Position numbers and translations under genes: made by a program. A model generated the notes under the pieces. The model searched no databases. It was not told the origin of the DNA and saw only the letters and a program-made list of their open reading frames with translations. 64,000 nt of DNA from Burkholderiaceae bacterium (GTDB taxonomy: Bacteria > Pseudomonadota > Gammaproteobacteria > Burkholderiales > Burkholderiaceae_C), in contig JAURWR010000013.1 of assembly GCA_030654805.1 (NCBI GenBank), forward strand, positions 1 through 64,000, given 5' to 3'. Position 1 is the first letter of the stretch; each line of letters begins with the position of its first letter. Shown here in pieces: positions 54,882 through 64,000 of the stretch.

Positions 54882-56600
54882 TCACTCGTTCGTGACCGAA
54901 ATCACTTCTTCGAGTGTCGTGAGGCCGTTGCGAACCTTCACCAGCCCCGATTGACGGAGGTTCCGCACGCCTTCGCGCTCGGCTTGATGAGCGATGTCGA
55001 CGGCAGTTCCTTCCGTCAGGATGATGCGCTGGATCTCTTCGGTGATCGGCATCACCTGGTAGATGCCGACCCGTCCCCGATAACCATTGGAGCATGCTGA
55101 GCATCCCACCGCGCGGTAGGGCGTCCAACTTCCGTTGATCTCGCTTTCGGTGTAGCCGGCCTTCAGCATGGCCTCTTGTGGGTAAGTGGCAGGTGCCTTG
55201 CAGCTCTCGCACAGCTTGCGCGCCAGCCGCTGGGCTGTGATCAGCAGCACGCTGGATGCGATGTTGAACGGCGCGACACCCATGTTCAATAAGCGTGTCA
55301 AGGTGGTCGGGGCATCGTTGGTGTGCAGGGTCGACATCACCATGTGACCCGTCTGCGCCGCCTTGATCGCGATGTCAGCCGTTTCCAGGTCGCGAATCTC
55401 GCCCACCATGATGATGTCCGGGTCTTGACGCAGGAACGATTTCAGGGCCGCCGCGAAATTGAGCCCCGCCTTGTCATTGACGTTGACCTGGTTGATACCT
55501 GGCAAATTGATTTCAGCCGGATCTTCTACTGTCGAAATGTTGACGCCCGGCTGATTGAGTATGTTCAGGCAGGTGTACAGCGAGACCGTCTTCCCCGAGC
55601 CCGTCGGACCCGTGACCAACACCATGCCGTACGGTCGGTGGATGCAGTGGATCAAGCGGTCCCGCTCTATTTTTTCGTATCCGAGGGCCTCGATGCCGAG
55701 CTTGGCGCTGGACGAATCCAGAATCCGGATCACGATCTTCTCGCCGAACAGGGTTGGCAGCGTGCTCACACGGAAGTCGATGGACTTGCTGCCGAACTTC
55801 AGCTTCATTCGTCCATCTTGCGGGACGCGCTTTTCTGCGATGTCCAGGCGCGAAATCACCTTGATGCGGGAGGACAACTTGTCCTTGATGGCGATCGGCG
55901 GCTGCGTGATTTCGCGCAACTCGCCATCGATGCGGAATCGCACGCGGTAGTGGTACTCATAGGGCTCGAAGTGCAGGTCGGATGCGCGCGCGTTGATGGC
56001 GTCGATCAGCATCTTCTGCAGGAAACGCACAACCGGGGCATCTTCGACGTCTGGCGCCGCTTCGGCGGTTTCCTGGGTGGCGGTCTCGTCGGTGACATCG
56101 AACTCGAAGTCACCGGAAGACATGGACTCCAGTGTTTCTGCGGCACTCGTGCCATTGGCTTCAACGATCTTCGAAAGCTTGTCGTGCTCGACGATGACCC
56201 ATTCCGGCGTCAGCTGCGTTGCGAACTTGATGCGCTCGACCGCTTCTTGGTCCGTCGGATCGGCGCCTCCGATGAATACGCGACCGCCGCGCTTTCCGAG
56301 GACCACCAACTGATATTCGGACGCCAGCTTGACGTCGACGATGTTGCGGGGAAGTTTCTGGGCGTCGACCGCATTCAGGTCGAGCAACGGCAGGGCAAGC
56401 GCTGTCGACAAGGTGTGCGCGAGATCTGCGGGAGAAACGGTACCTGCCGCGATCACCGCAGCAACGAAACTGACTTTCTTTTCGCGTGCCGACTTGACCA
56501 GCGCTTCGGCAGTCTTTTCGTTCAGTTTTCCCGCATGGACGAGAACCCTGGCCACGCCTGAAAGCGCAGATTGCGGGGCTTCAGCGAGAGTGTCTGCCAT
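54882..56600 (-). CDS. pilB: Type IV pilus assembly ATPase PilB
   Basis: 572 residues. A hexameric extension motor. The N-terminal MshEN/T2SSE_N domain (about 1-150) is followed by the ATPase: Walker A GPTGSGKTVSLYT (near 335-347), the Asp box DLHFEPYEYHYRVRFRIDGE, Walker B DIIMVGEIRDLETADIAI, and a His box with HTNDAPTTLTRLLNMG. The zinc-binding cysteines CESC and CSAC lie near 470-510. All are complete, so the motor should work. It is preceded by tRNA-Pro. Confidence 0.95.
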   Translation of the reverse strand: MADTLAEAPQSALSGVARVLVHAGKLNEKTAEALVKSAREKKVSFVAAVIAAGTVSPADLAHTLSTALALPLLDLNAVDAQKLPRNIVDVKLASEYQLVVLGKRGGRVFIGGADPTDQEAVERIKFATQLTPEWVIVEHDKLSKIVEANGTSAAETLESMSSGDFEFDVTDETATQETAEAAPDVEDAPVVRFLQKMLIDAINARASDLHFEPYEYHYRVRFRIDGELREITQPPIAIKDKLSSRIKVISRLDIAEKRVPQDGRMKLKFGSKSIDFRVSTLPTLFGEKIVIRILDSSSAKLGIEALGYEKIERDRLIHCIHRPYGMVLVTGPTGSGKTVSLYTCLNILNQPGVNISTVEDPAEINLPGINQVNVNDKAGLNFAAALKSFLRQDPDIIMVGEIRDLETADIAIKAAQTGHMVMSTLHTNDAPTTLTRLLNMGVAPFNIASSVLLITAQRLARKLCESCKAPATYPQEAMLKAGYTESEINGSWTPYRAVGCSACSNGYRGRVGIYQVMPITEEIQRIILTEGTAVDIAHQAEREGVRNLRQSGLVKVRNGLTTLEEVISVTNE

Positions 56601-56662
56601 TCAATGCCGATCTCGAATATTCAAGTGCCGAATGGATTGCCGCCTGATCGGACCCCCTGGAT

Positions 56663-56739
56663 TGGTCGGGGTGAGAGGATTCGAACCTCCGGCCTCTACG
56701 TCCCGAACGTAGCGCTCTACCAGGCTAAGCTACACCCCG
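56663..56739 (-). tRNA. tRNA-Pro (anticodon CGG)
   Basis: 77 bases with encoded CCA. The acceptor CGGGGTG/CACCCCG, with anticodon arm CTACG-TTCGGGA-CGTAG, gives CGG. T arm CGGAG-GTTCGAAT-CCTC... is normal. C1-G72 is the proline identity pair. It lies between the polyprenyl synthase and pilB genes on the same strand. Confidence 0.97.
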
Positions 56740-56776
56740 AAGCTCAATTTCGAATCGCGGGCCACTGACAGTGACA

Positions 56777-57775
56777 TCATGACGACCGTTCCACCGAGTT
56801 CGTGCATAACTTTATCAGAGCATCTCGGTGAATTGACGGCGGCAATGCTGCCAAGCGGCCTTTCGCATGTTCAACCTGTTCACGCGCTGCGTCCCTAGTG
56901 GCTTGAAGCGCTCCGGTTCGCCCCACTATTTCGATTACTTCCGCGAGCCGCTCAACTTCACCATGCTGAATCGCACCGCGAATCAGTTCACGCTCGTCCG
57001 GTGTTCCCCGTTGCATCGCCAGCAGCAAGGGCAGCGTGGGCTTGCCCTCGCGCAGGTCGTCGCCAACGTTCTTGCCCAAGTCTTGGGTTGAGCCTTCGTA
57101 GTCGAGCAGGTCGTCGATGAGCTGAAAGGCCGTACCGAGCGAGCGACCGAAATCGGCGCAGGCATCCTCAACGTAGTCGGGGGCGTCGGCCAGCACGGCG
57201 CCCAGTCGGGCGCTCGCTTCAAACAATTTGGCTGTCTTGAAGCGGATCACTTTCAGGTAATCGTCGACTTGCAGGTCAGGGTCGTGCATGTTCATCAACT
57301 GCAGCACTTCGCCTTCGGCGATGACGTTGGTGGCGTCCGAAAGCACTTGCAGCACCCTCATGCGGTTCACAGATACCATCATCTGGAAGGCTCGGGAGTA
57401 GACGAAGTCTCCGACCAGGATGCTCGCCGCATTCCCGAAAATCGCGTTGGCCGATTTGCGGCCACGGCGCAGATCAGACTCGTCGACGACGTCGTCATGC
57501 AGCAACGTGGCGGTATGGATGAATTCGACCGTTGCGGCCAACTCAAACCGCTCAGCTCCCTGAAACCCGAGCGCCCTCGAGAACAGTAGAACCAGCAGCG
57601 GCCTGATTCGCTTGCCTCCGGCGCCGATGATGTACTTGGAGATCTGGTTGATCAGCGCGACCTCAGATGCCAAGCGTCTCCGGATGACGGCGTCAACCTC
57701 TTTCATCTCTGCGTCCATGTCACCGTCGGCGCTGGCATGGTGTTCTTCAGAGCAGGCTGTGAGTTCGGCGCGCAC
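56777..57775 (-). CDS. ispB: Trans-polyprenyl (octaprenyl) diphosphate synthase
   Basis: 332 residues from a GTG at 57775, chosen because AAAAGGA stands 5 bp upstream and a perfect TATAAT lies 26 bp upstream. The ATG at 57718 would give 313 residues. The first aspartate-rich motif is LLHDDVVDESDLRRGRKSAN and the second is LIDDLLDYEGSTQDLGKNVG. GAGGKRIRPLLVLLFSRALG binds the isopentenyl diphosphate. Size and motifs fit the long-chain enzyme that makes the ubiquinone side chain; chain length (C40) is inferred. It diverges from rplU. Confidence 0.93.
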   Translation of the reverse strand: MRAELTACSEEHHASADGDMDAEMKEVDAVIRRRLASEVALINQISKYIIGAGGKRIRPLLVLLFSRALGFQGAERFELAATVEFIHTATLLHDDVVDESDLRRGRKSANAIFGNAASILVGDFVYSRAFQMMVSVNRMRVLQVLSDATNVIAEGEVLQLMNMHDPDLQVDDYLKVIRFKTAKLFEASARLGAVLADAPDYVEDACADFGRSLGTAFQLIDDLLDYEGSTQDLGKNVGDDLREGKPTLPLLLAMQRGTPDERELIRGAIQHGEVERLAEVIEIVGRTGALQATRDAAREQVEHAKGRLAALPPSIHRDALIKLCTNSVERSS

Positions 57776-57800
57776 GCTGTCCTTTTGGCATAAAAAGCGA

Positions 57801-57806
57801 ATTATA
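57801..57806 (-). promoter_or_regulatory. ispB -10 element (perfect TATAAT)
   Basis: Minus-strand TATAAT 26 bp before the GTG; predicted transcription start near 57794 gives a leader of about 20 bases. No good -35 box stands at 16-18 bases. Confidence 0.5.
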
Positions 57807-57880
57807 GAAATGCAGCACCTGCACTGCCTTCGATGGCAAGTACTTCGGCAGAGTGCTAGCGCCAATGCAAATTTTCCGGA

Positions 57881-57886
57881 TACAAT
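57881..57886 (+). promoter_or_regulatory. rplU-rpmA -10 element with GC-rich discriminator
   Basis: TACAAT followed by GCGCGG, 69 bp before rplU. The -35 region is not recognisable. Confidence 0.45.
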
Positions 57887-57954
57887 GCGCGGTTGTGCAA
57901 TGTGTCGCCTGTCCATCCGGCGGTGCACGCGAAAATTCAATTGAAAGGGCTGAA

Positions 57955-58266
57955 ATGTACGCAGTCATCAAGACCGGCGGTAAGCAGTATCGGGTTGCCG
58001 CTGGCGAAAAACTCAAAATCGAGCAGATCACTGCGGACGTGGGCCAAGAAATCACGCTGGATCACGTGCTGGCGATCGGCAGTGGCGCCGACCTGCAGAT
58101 CGGAAGTCCGCTCGTGTCGGGTGCGACAGTCACCGCCACAGTGACGGCGCAGGGTCGGCACGACAAGGTGCGCATTTTCAAGATGCGTCGCCGCAAGCAC
58201 TACCAGAAGCGTCAGGGCCACCGCCAGGCGTTCACGGAAATTGAAATCCGCGCCGTCAACGGCTGA
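57955..58266 (+). CDS. rplU: 50S ribosomal protein L21
   Basis: 103 residues from ATG 57955 (AAAGGG upstream); the 57853 start is spurious. [20 protein letters not shown] and [20 protein letters not shown] are the L21 signature. It is the first gene of rplU-rpmA, and obgE and proB follow in the same direction beyond a terminator. Confidence 0.97.
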   Translation: MYAVIKTGGKQYRVAAGEKLKIEQITADVGQEITLDHVLAIGSGADLQIGSPLVSGATVTATVTAQGRHDKVRIFKMRRRKHYQKRQGHRQAFTEIEIRAVNG

Positions 58267-58293
58267 AGCTCTCAAAAATTCAAGGGTTAAACC

Positions 58294-58551
58294 ATGGCAC
58301 AGAAAAAAGGCGGCGGTTCCACGCGGAACGGCCGGGACTCACAGCCGAAAATGCTCGGCGTCAAGACATTCGGCGGCGAATCGATTCCTGCTGGTTCGAT
58401 CATCGTTCGCCAGCGTGGAACCCAATTCCACCCTGGAACCAATGTTGGTGTCGGCAAGGATCACACTTTGTTCGCGTTGGTCGATGGTGAAGTCGTTTTT
58501 GCCGTCAAGGGTCCGCGAAATCGCCGCACCGTGAGCATCAAGGCAGTCTGA
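58294..58551 (+). CDS. rpmA: 50S ribosomal protein L27
   Basis: 85 residues. [20 protein letters not shown] is the conserved L27 start whose N-terminus reaches the peptidyl-transferase centre. No Firmicute-type cleavable extension is present. [20 protein letters not shown] and [20 protein letters not shown] complete the family pattern. It lies 27 bp after rplU. Confidence 0.97.
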   Translation: MAQKKGGGSTRNGRDSQPKMLGVKTFGGESIPAGSIIVRQRGTQFHPGTNVGVGKDHTLFALVDGEVVFAVKGPRNRRTVSIKAV

Positions 58552-58572
58552 TAAAGCTGTGATGCATCGAAG

Positions 58573-58597
58573 AGCCCCGGCTTGCCGGGGCTTTCTT
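58573..58597 (+). terminator. Terminator after rplU-rpmA
   Basis: AGCCCCGG-CTTG-CCGGGGCT followed by TTCTT; an 8-bp GC-rich stem 20 bp after the rpmA stop. Confidence 0.8.
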
Positions 58598-58689
58598 ATT
58601 TGGGAGCGGGCGATTGCATGTCGCTACTCGGTGGACGAACGGTCCAAACTCATGTTTTCGCTCGCCATTGATTTCAAGTGCTGGCTTAA

Positions 58690-60920
<2,231 letters not shown>

Positions 60921-60999
60921 TGCACGTCCCTGGTTGGACCGGCGTCATGTGGACGCGTCGCGCCGGAGACGAGATTTGTTCAGATCGGTGCAGATCGGA

Positions 61000-61629
61000 T
61001 CAGGCTGCCGGCTTGATCTCCGGTGGCGGCTCCTTCGCATCCAAGGGCAGCACATCGTTCTCGATGCCGAGTTCCGGTACGAGTGGAGTCATCGCCGGAT
61101 CGGCGGAATCGCCTTCGACCCTCGAACTGCCCCGCATGAACCGACCATGTTGGCCAAGTTTTGGTATGAACTTCGAGAGTTCGGTCAGCGCCATCTGATA
61201 GACATCGCGCTTGAACTCGATGACCACCTCGAGCGGTATCCAGTACTCATTCCAGCGCCAGGCGTCGAATTCGGGATGGCTGGTGGCGCGCAGATTCATG
61301 TCGCTGTCCCTGCCGGTCAGTTGCAGCAAGAACCAGATCTGCTTTTGCCCACGGTAATGTCCGCGGGCGTCGCGGCGAATGAAGCGATCTGGAACTTCAT
61401 AGCGAAGCCAGTCGCGGGTGCGAGCGAGGATGCGGACATGATCGGACGTCAACCCCACCTCTTCGTGGAGTTCGCGATACATCGCCTGCTCCGGCGTTTC
61501 GCCGTACTGGATTCCTCCCTGCGGGAACTGCCAAGAGTGCGTCCGGAGCCGTTTGCCCCAGAACACCTGGTTCCTCTGGTTGAGCTGGACGATGCCGACG
61601 TTGGGTCTGAACCCCTCACGGTCGAGCAT
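61000..61629 (-). CDS. rppH: RNA 5'-pyrophosphohydrolase
   Basis: 209 residues from ATG 61629 (GGAG upstream). It removes pyrophosphate from mRNA 5' ends, triggering RNase E decay. The start is [20 protein letters not shown], with [20 protein letters not shown] and Nudix box [20 protein letters not shown] followed by [23 protein letters not shown] is the family insert. The C-terminal 50 residues are a non-conserved extension common in beta-proteobacteria. It diverges from proS. Confidence 0.95.
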   Translation of the reverse strand: MLDREGFRPNVGIVQLNQRNQVFWGKRLRTHSWQFPQGGIQYGETPEQAMYRELHEEVGLTSDHVRILARTRDWLRYEVPDRFIRRDARGHYRGQKQIWFLLQLTGRDSDMNLRATSHPEFDAWRWNEYWIPLEVVIEFKRDVYQMALTELSKFIPKLGQHGRFMRGSSRVEGDSADPAMTPLVPELGIENDVLPLDAKEPPPEIKPAA

Positions 61630-61769
61630 AATCGACTCCAAAATTCTCGTTATTTTCATTATTGCACCGCGCTGGCCTAACGCAAACCCTCCACTTGCGT
61701 GCCAGTACTTGCTTGGCCTTTGAGCCCGCTTGCCACTCCATTTTTCCGAAGCCCAATGCGGCCGTCTCG

Positions 61770-63515
61770 ATGAAAGTCTCCCAGTTCTTCATTTCCACGC
61801 TCAAGGAAGCGCCCGCCGACGCCGAAGTCATCAGTCACAAGCTCATGCTGCGAGCCGGGTTCATCAAGCGGCTGAGCGCTGGGATTTACACCTACATGCC
61901 AATCGGGCTCAGAGTGATTCGCAAGGTCGAAGGCATCATTCGCGAGGAGATGGCCCGTGCGGGTGCCGTCGAGCTGCTGATGCCGCTGGTTCAGCCGGCC
62001 GAGTTGTGGCAGGAGACGGGTCGATTCGACAAGATGGGCGCCGAACTTCTGCGCGTCAAAGACCGCCACGACCGCGATTTCGTGATCCAGCCGACCAGCG
62101 AGGAGGTCATCACGGACATCGCGCGCCAGGAATTGCGCAGCTACCGGGCGCTGCCGAAGTGCTTTTTCCACATTCAGACCAAGTTCCGGGACGAGCGCCG
62201 TCCACGCTTCGGCGTGATGCGTGGGCGCGAGTTCACGATGAAGGACGCGTACTCTTTCGACCGGGACGTCGAGTCGGCTGCGAAGAGTTACGACGCGATG
62301 TACGCGGCCTATGTGCGTGTCTTCGAGCGCATGGGCTTGACCTTCCGCGCGGTGGCCGCAGACACCGGCGCCATCGGCGGCGACCGCTCGCACGAGTTCC
62401 AGGTCATCGCCGACACGGGTGAAGACGCGATCGCGTATTGCGCCACCTCGAGCTACGCCGCCAATGTCGAACTGGCCGAAGCGGTGCTGTTGAACGATCA
62501 GCGCCCTGCGGCGTCGCAACCGCTGGTCAAGACGCCGACGCCTCGCAAATCGACCTGCGAGGACGTGGCCGCCTTTCTGGGCGTGCCCCTGCAGTCAACC
62601 GTCAAGTCGCTCGTGCTGGCCACCGATGAAGCGTTGCCGGGCGACACAGGCACGAAAACGACGGTCTGGCTGCTGCTGATTCGCGGCGATCACGCCCTCA
62701 ACGAGGTCAAGGTGGGCAAGCTGCCTGGATTGAAGGCGGGGCACCGTTTCGCCACGGCCGCCGAGATCGCCGAGCATTTCGGTTGCAAGCCTGGCTACCT
62801 CGGCCCGGTCGGGCTGTCTAGCCAGGTGAAGGTGATCGTGGACCGCACGGTCGCGGCGATGAGCGATTTCATCTGTGGCGCGAACGAGGAGGATTGCCAC
62901 CTGACCGGGGTGAACTGGGGGCGCGATCTGCCCGAGCCGCATCAGGTCGCCGACATCCGCAACGTGGTGGTTGGCGACCCTTCGCCGGACGGGCAGGGCG
63001 AGTTGTCGATCCAGCGTGGCATCGAGGTCGGGCATGTCTTTTATCTTGGCACCAAGTACAGCGCCGCGATGAAGGCGACGTTTCTCGACGAGAGCGGCAA
63101 ACCCAAGCTGATGGAGATGGGCTGCTACGGAATCGGTGTCACCCGCATCCTCGGGGCTGCGGTCGAGCAGTGCCACGACGGGCGCGGCATGATCTGGCCG
63201 GTGGCCATCGCACCGTTTGCCGTGGTGATCTGCCCTGTCGGATACGACCGGTTCCCCCAGGTGAAAGCGGCGGCCGACGAGTTGCACCGATCGCTGCTGG
63301 AAGCCGGTGTCGACGTGGCCCTCGACGATCGCGGAGAACGTCCCGGTGCGATGTTTGCCGATTGGGAACTCATCGGCGTGCCGCATCGGGTCGCGATCGG
63401 CGAGCGCAGCCTCAAGGACAACCTGGTCGAGTACCAGGGGCGGCAGGACCAGCAATCTACACCGGTACCGATCGACCAGATCCGGGGCTGGCTGATGGAG
63501 AAGTTGACGCCATGA
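61770..63515 (+). CDS. proS: Proline-tRNA ligase
   Basis: 581 residues from ATG 61770 ([20 protein letters not shown]); the 61662 start was rejected. A class-II synthetase of the bacterial type. Motif 1 region is [20 protein letters not shown]; motif 2 is [20 protein letters not shown], with [12 protein letters not shown] before it. The YbaK-like editing insert (about 235-385) hydrolyses Ala-tRNA-Pro, motif 3 is [14 protein letters not shown], and an anticodon-binding domain follows (about 470-575). The stop overlaps the transglycosylase gene (ATGA). Confidence 0.97.
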   Translation: MKVSQFFISTLKEAPADAEVISHKLMLRAGFIKRLSAGIYTYMPIGLRVIRKVEGIIREEMARAGAVELLMPLVQPAELWQETGRFDKMGAELLRVKDRHDRDFVIQPTSEEVITDIARQELRSYRALPKCFFHIQTKFRDERRPRFGVMRGREFTMKDAYSFDRDVESAAKSYDAMYAAYVRVFERMGLTFRAVAADTGAIGGDRSHEFQVIADTGEDAIAYCATSSYAANVELAEAVLLNDQRPAASQPLVKTPTPRKSTCEDVAAFLGVPLQSTVKSLVLATDEALPGDTGTKTTVWLLLIRGDHALNEVKVGKLPGLKAGHRFATAAEIAEHFGCKPGYLGPVGLSSQVKVIVDRTVAAMSDFICGANEEDCHLTGVNWGRDLPEPHQVADIRNVVVGDPSPDGQGELSIQRGIEVGHVFYLGTKYSAAMKATFLDESGKPKLMEMGCYGIGVTRILGAAVEQCHDGRGMIWPVAIAPFAVVICPVGYDRFPQVKAAADELHRSLLEAGVDVALDDRGERPGAMFADWELIGVPHRVAIGERSLKDNLVEYQGRQDQQSTPVPIDQIRGWLMEKLTP

Positions 63516-64000
63516 CGCTGGGTCGACGCGCTGTCTTGATGTCGGGTCTCGCGGTGGCACTCCACTGGCCGGATGCACGGGCGGCCGGCCAGGCCGAAGA
63601 GCCGCTGGCCGACGCCGTGCGCACGGCGCTCTCGGCGGCGGTGGGTGACTTCGCACCGCCCAGACCATCGTTTGACACGATGGAGCAGCGGCTGGCTTAC
63701 CTGCGCTGGCTGAGCGCGGCCAGCGATCGCCTCAAGAAACGCAAGGCGGAGTACGAGGCGCGGGTCGAGTTTCTGGAAACGGTCTGGTACGAGAGCAAGC
63801 GCAAGGGCCTGGACCCGACGCTGGTGCTGGGTTTGATCCAGGTCGAAAGCGGGTTCCGGAAGTACGCGATCAGCAGCGTCGGCGCTCGCGGCTATATGCA
63901 GGTGATGCCGTTCTGGGCGCGCTTGATCGGCGATGGCAAGGTGGACAAACTGTTCCACATGCAGACGAACCTGCGTTTCGGCTGTGTGATCCTGCGCCAC
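63512..64000 (+). CDS. Lytic transglycosylase (SLT domain), 3' end beyond window
   Basis: 163 codons are visible from an ATG overlapping the proS stop. The N-terminus [20 protein letters not shown], then DARAAG has a twin-arginine and hydrophobic core, so a Tat-type signal is likely. The SLT catalytic start [20 protein letters not shown] (near 107-126) carries the glutamate of E-S-G-F and is followed by [16 protein letters not shown]. It cleaves peptidoglycan glycan strands in the periplasm. The frame runs off the window at 64000, after residues [10 protein letters not shown]. Confidence 0.9.
   Translation, partial: MTLGRRAVLMSGLAVALHWPDARAAGQAEEPLADAVRTALSAAVGDFAPPRPSFDTMEQRLAYLRWLSAASDRLKKRKAEYEARVEFLETVWYESKRKGLDPTLVLGLIQVESGFRKYAISSVGARGYMQVMPFWARLIGDGKVDKLFHMQTNLRFGCVILRH

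Overview
The window is GC-rich bacterial chromosome. Gene content and order point to a betaproteobacterium of the order Burkholderiales, probably near the Leptothrix/Rubrivivax/Ideonella group. This placement is inferred from gene families (DUF3579, a CobD/CbiB-like protein, M48 protease-rsgA-orn, rplU-rpmA-obgE-proB, pilB/pilC beside tRNA-Pro and the polyprenyl synthase), not from a marker-gene search. Almost all of it is ordinary, densely packed housekeeping sequence; many neighbouring genes overlap by ATGA or GTGA.

Region 1-6.9 kb (minus strand) is a decayed and embellished type I restriction-modification locus. In transcription order it reads hsdM, a DUF1016/YhcG PD-(D/E)XK nuclease gene, a 27-codon ORF copying the hsdM tail, hsdS, an AlbA_2/ATPase-like gene, a copy of the hsdS tail, a BRO-N gene, and the first ~55 codons of hsdR. 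hsdR is cut off by the end of an IS21-family element that runs out of the window. Methylation could still work; restriction through this hsdR should be dead.

Region 6.9-19 kb holds a TAXI-TRAP-like binding protein, a phosphoesterase, argF/argD, DUF3579, rpsT, murJ, a SirB1-like protein, hda, a HAD phosphatase, pcnB and folK, then a TM2 membrane protein coupled to a broken GNAT acetyltransferase gene. Region 19-31.6 kb carries the rpsP-rimM-trmD-rplS operon, a Nudix hydrolase, a CobD-like protein, rsgA, an M48 protease, orn, trpS, purN, an RsmB-like rRNA methylase, a fatty-acid desaturase and rpmB-rpmG. Between the converging orn and trpS genes lie two inverted copies of a structured, REP-like element.

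Region 31.7-41.7 kb: trxB, a Crp/Fnr regulator, ftsK-lolA-rarA and the branched-chain amino-acid ABC transporter livHMGF. Region 41.7-42.8 kb is a small graveyard: an intact BrnA antitoxin, a frameshifted BrnT toxin, a perfect hairpin and the 3' fragment of an unknown HEPN-like gene. Region 42.8-64 kb: an AscD-like reductase, an SDR protein, a rhomboid protease, tRNA-Leu(CAA), cysM-tusA, galU, valS, a UvrD-type helicase, pilB-pilC, tRNA-Pro(CGG), polyprenyl synthase, rplU-rpmA-obgE-proB, rppH, proS and the 5' part of a lytic transglycosylase gene.

The parts most worth following up are the type I R-M locus, where cargo genes are bounded by duplicated hsdM and hsdS tails, and the paired stem-loop element at 26.2-26.5 kb. 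All alignments were made by eye; no database was searched.
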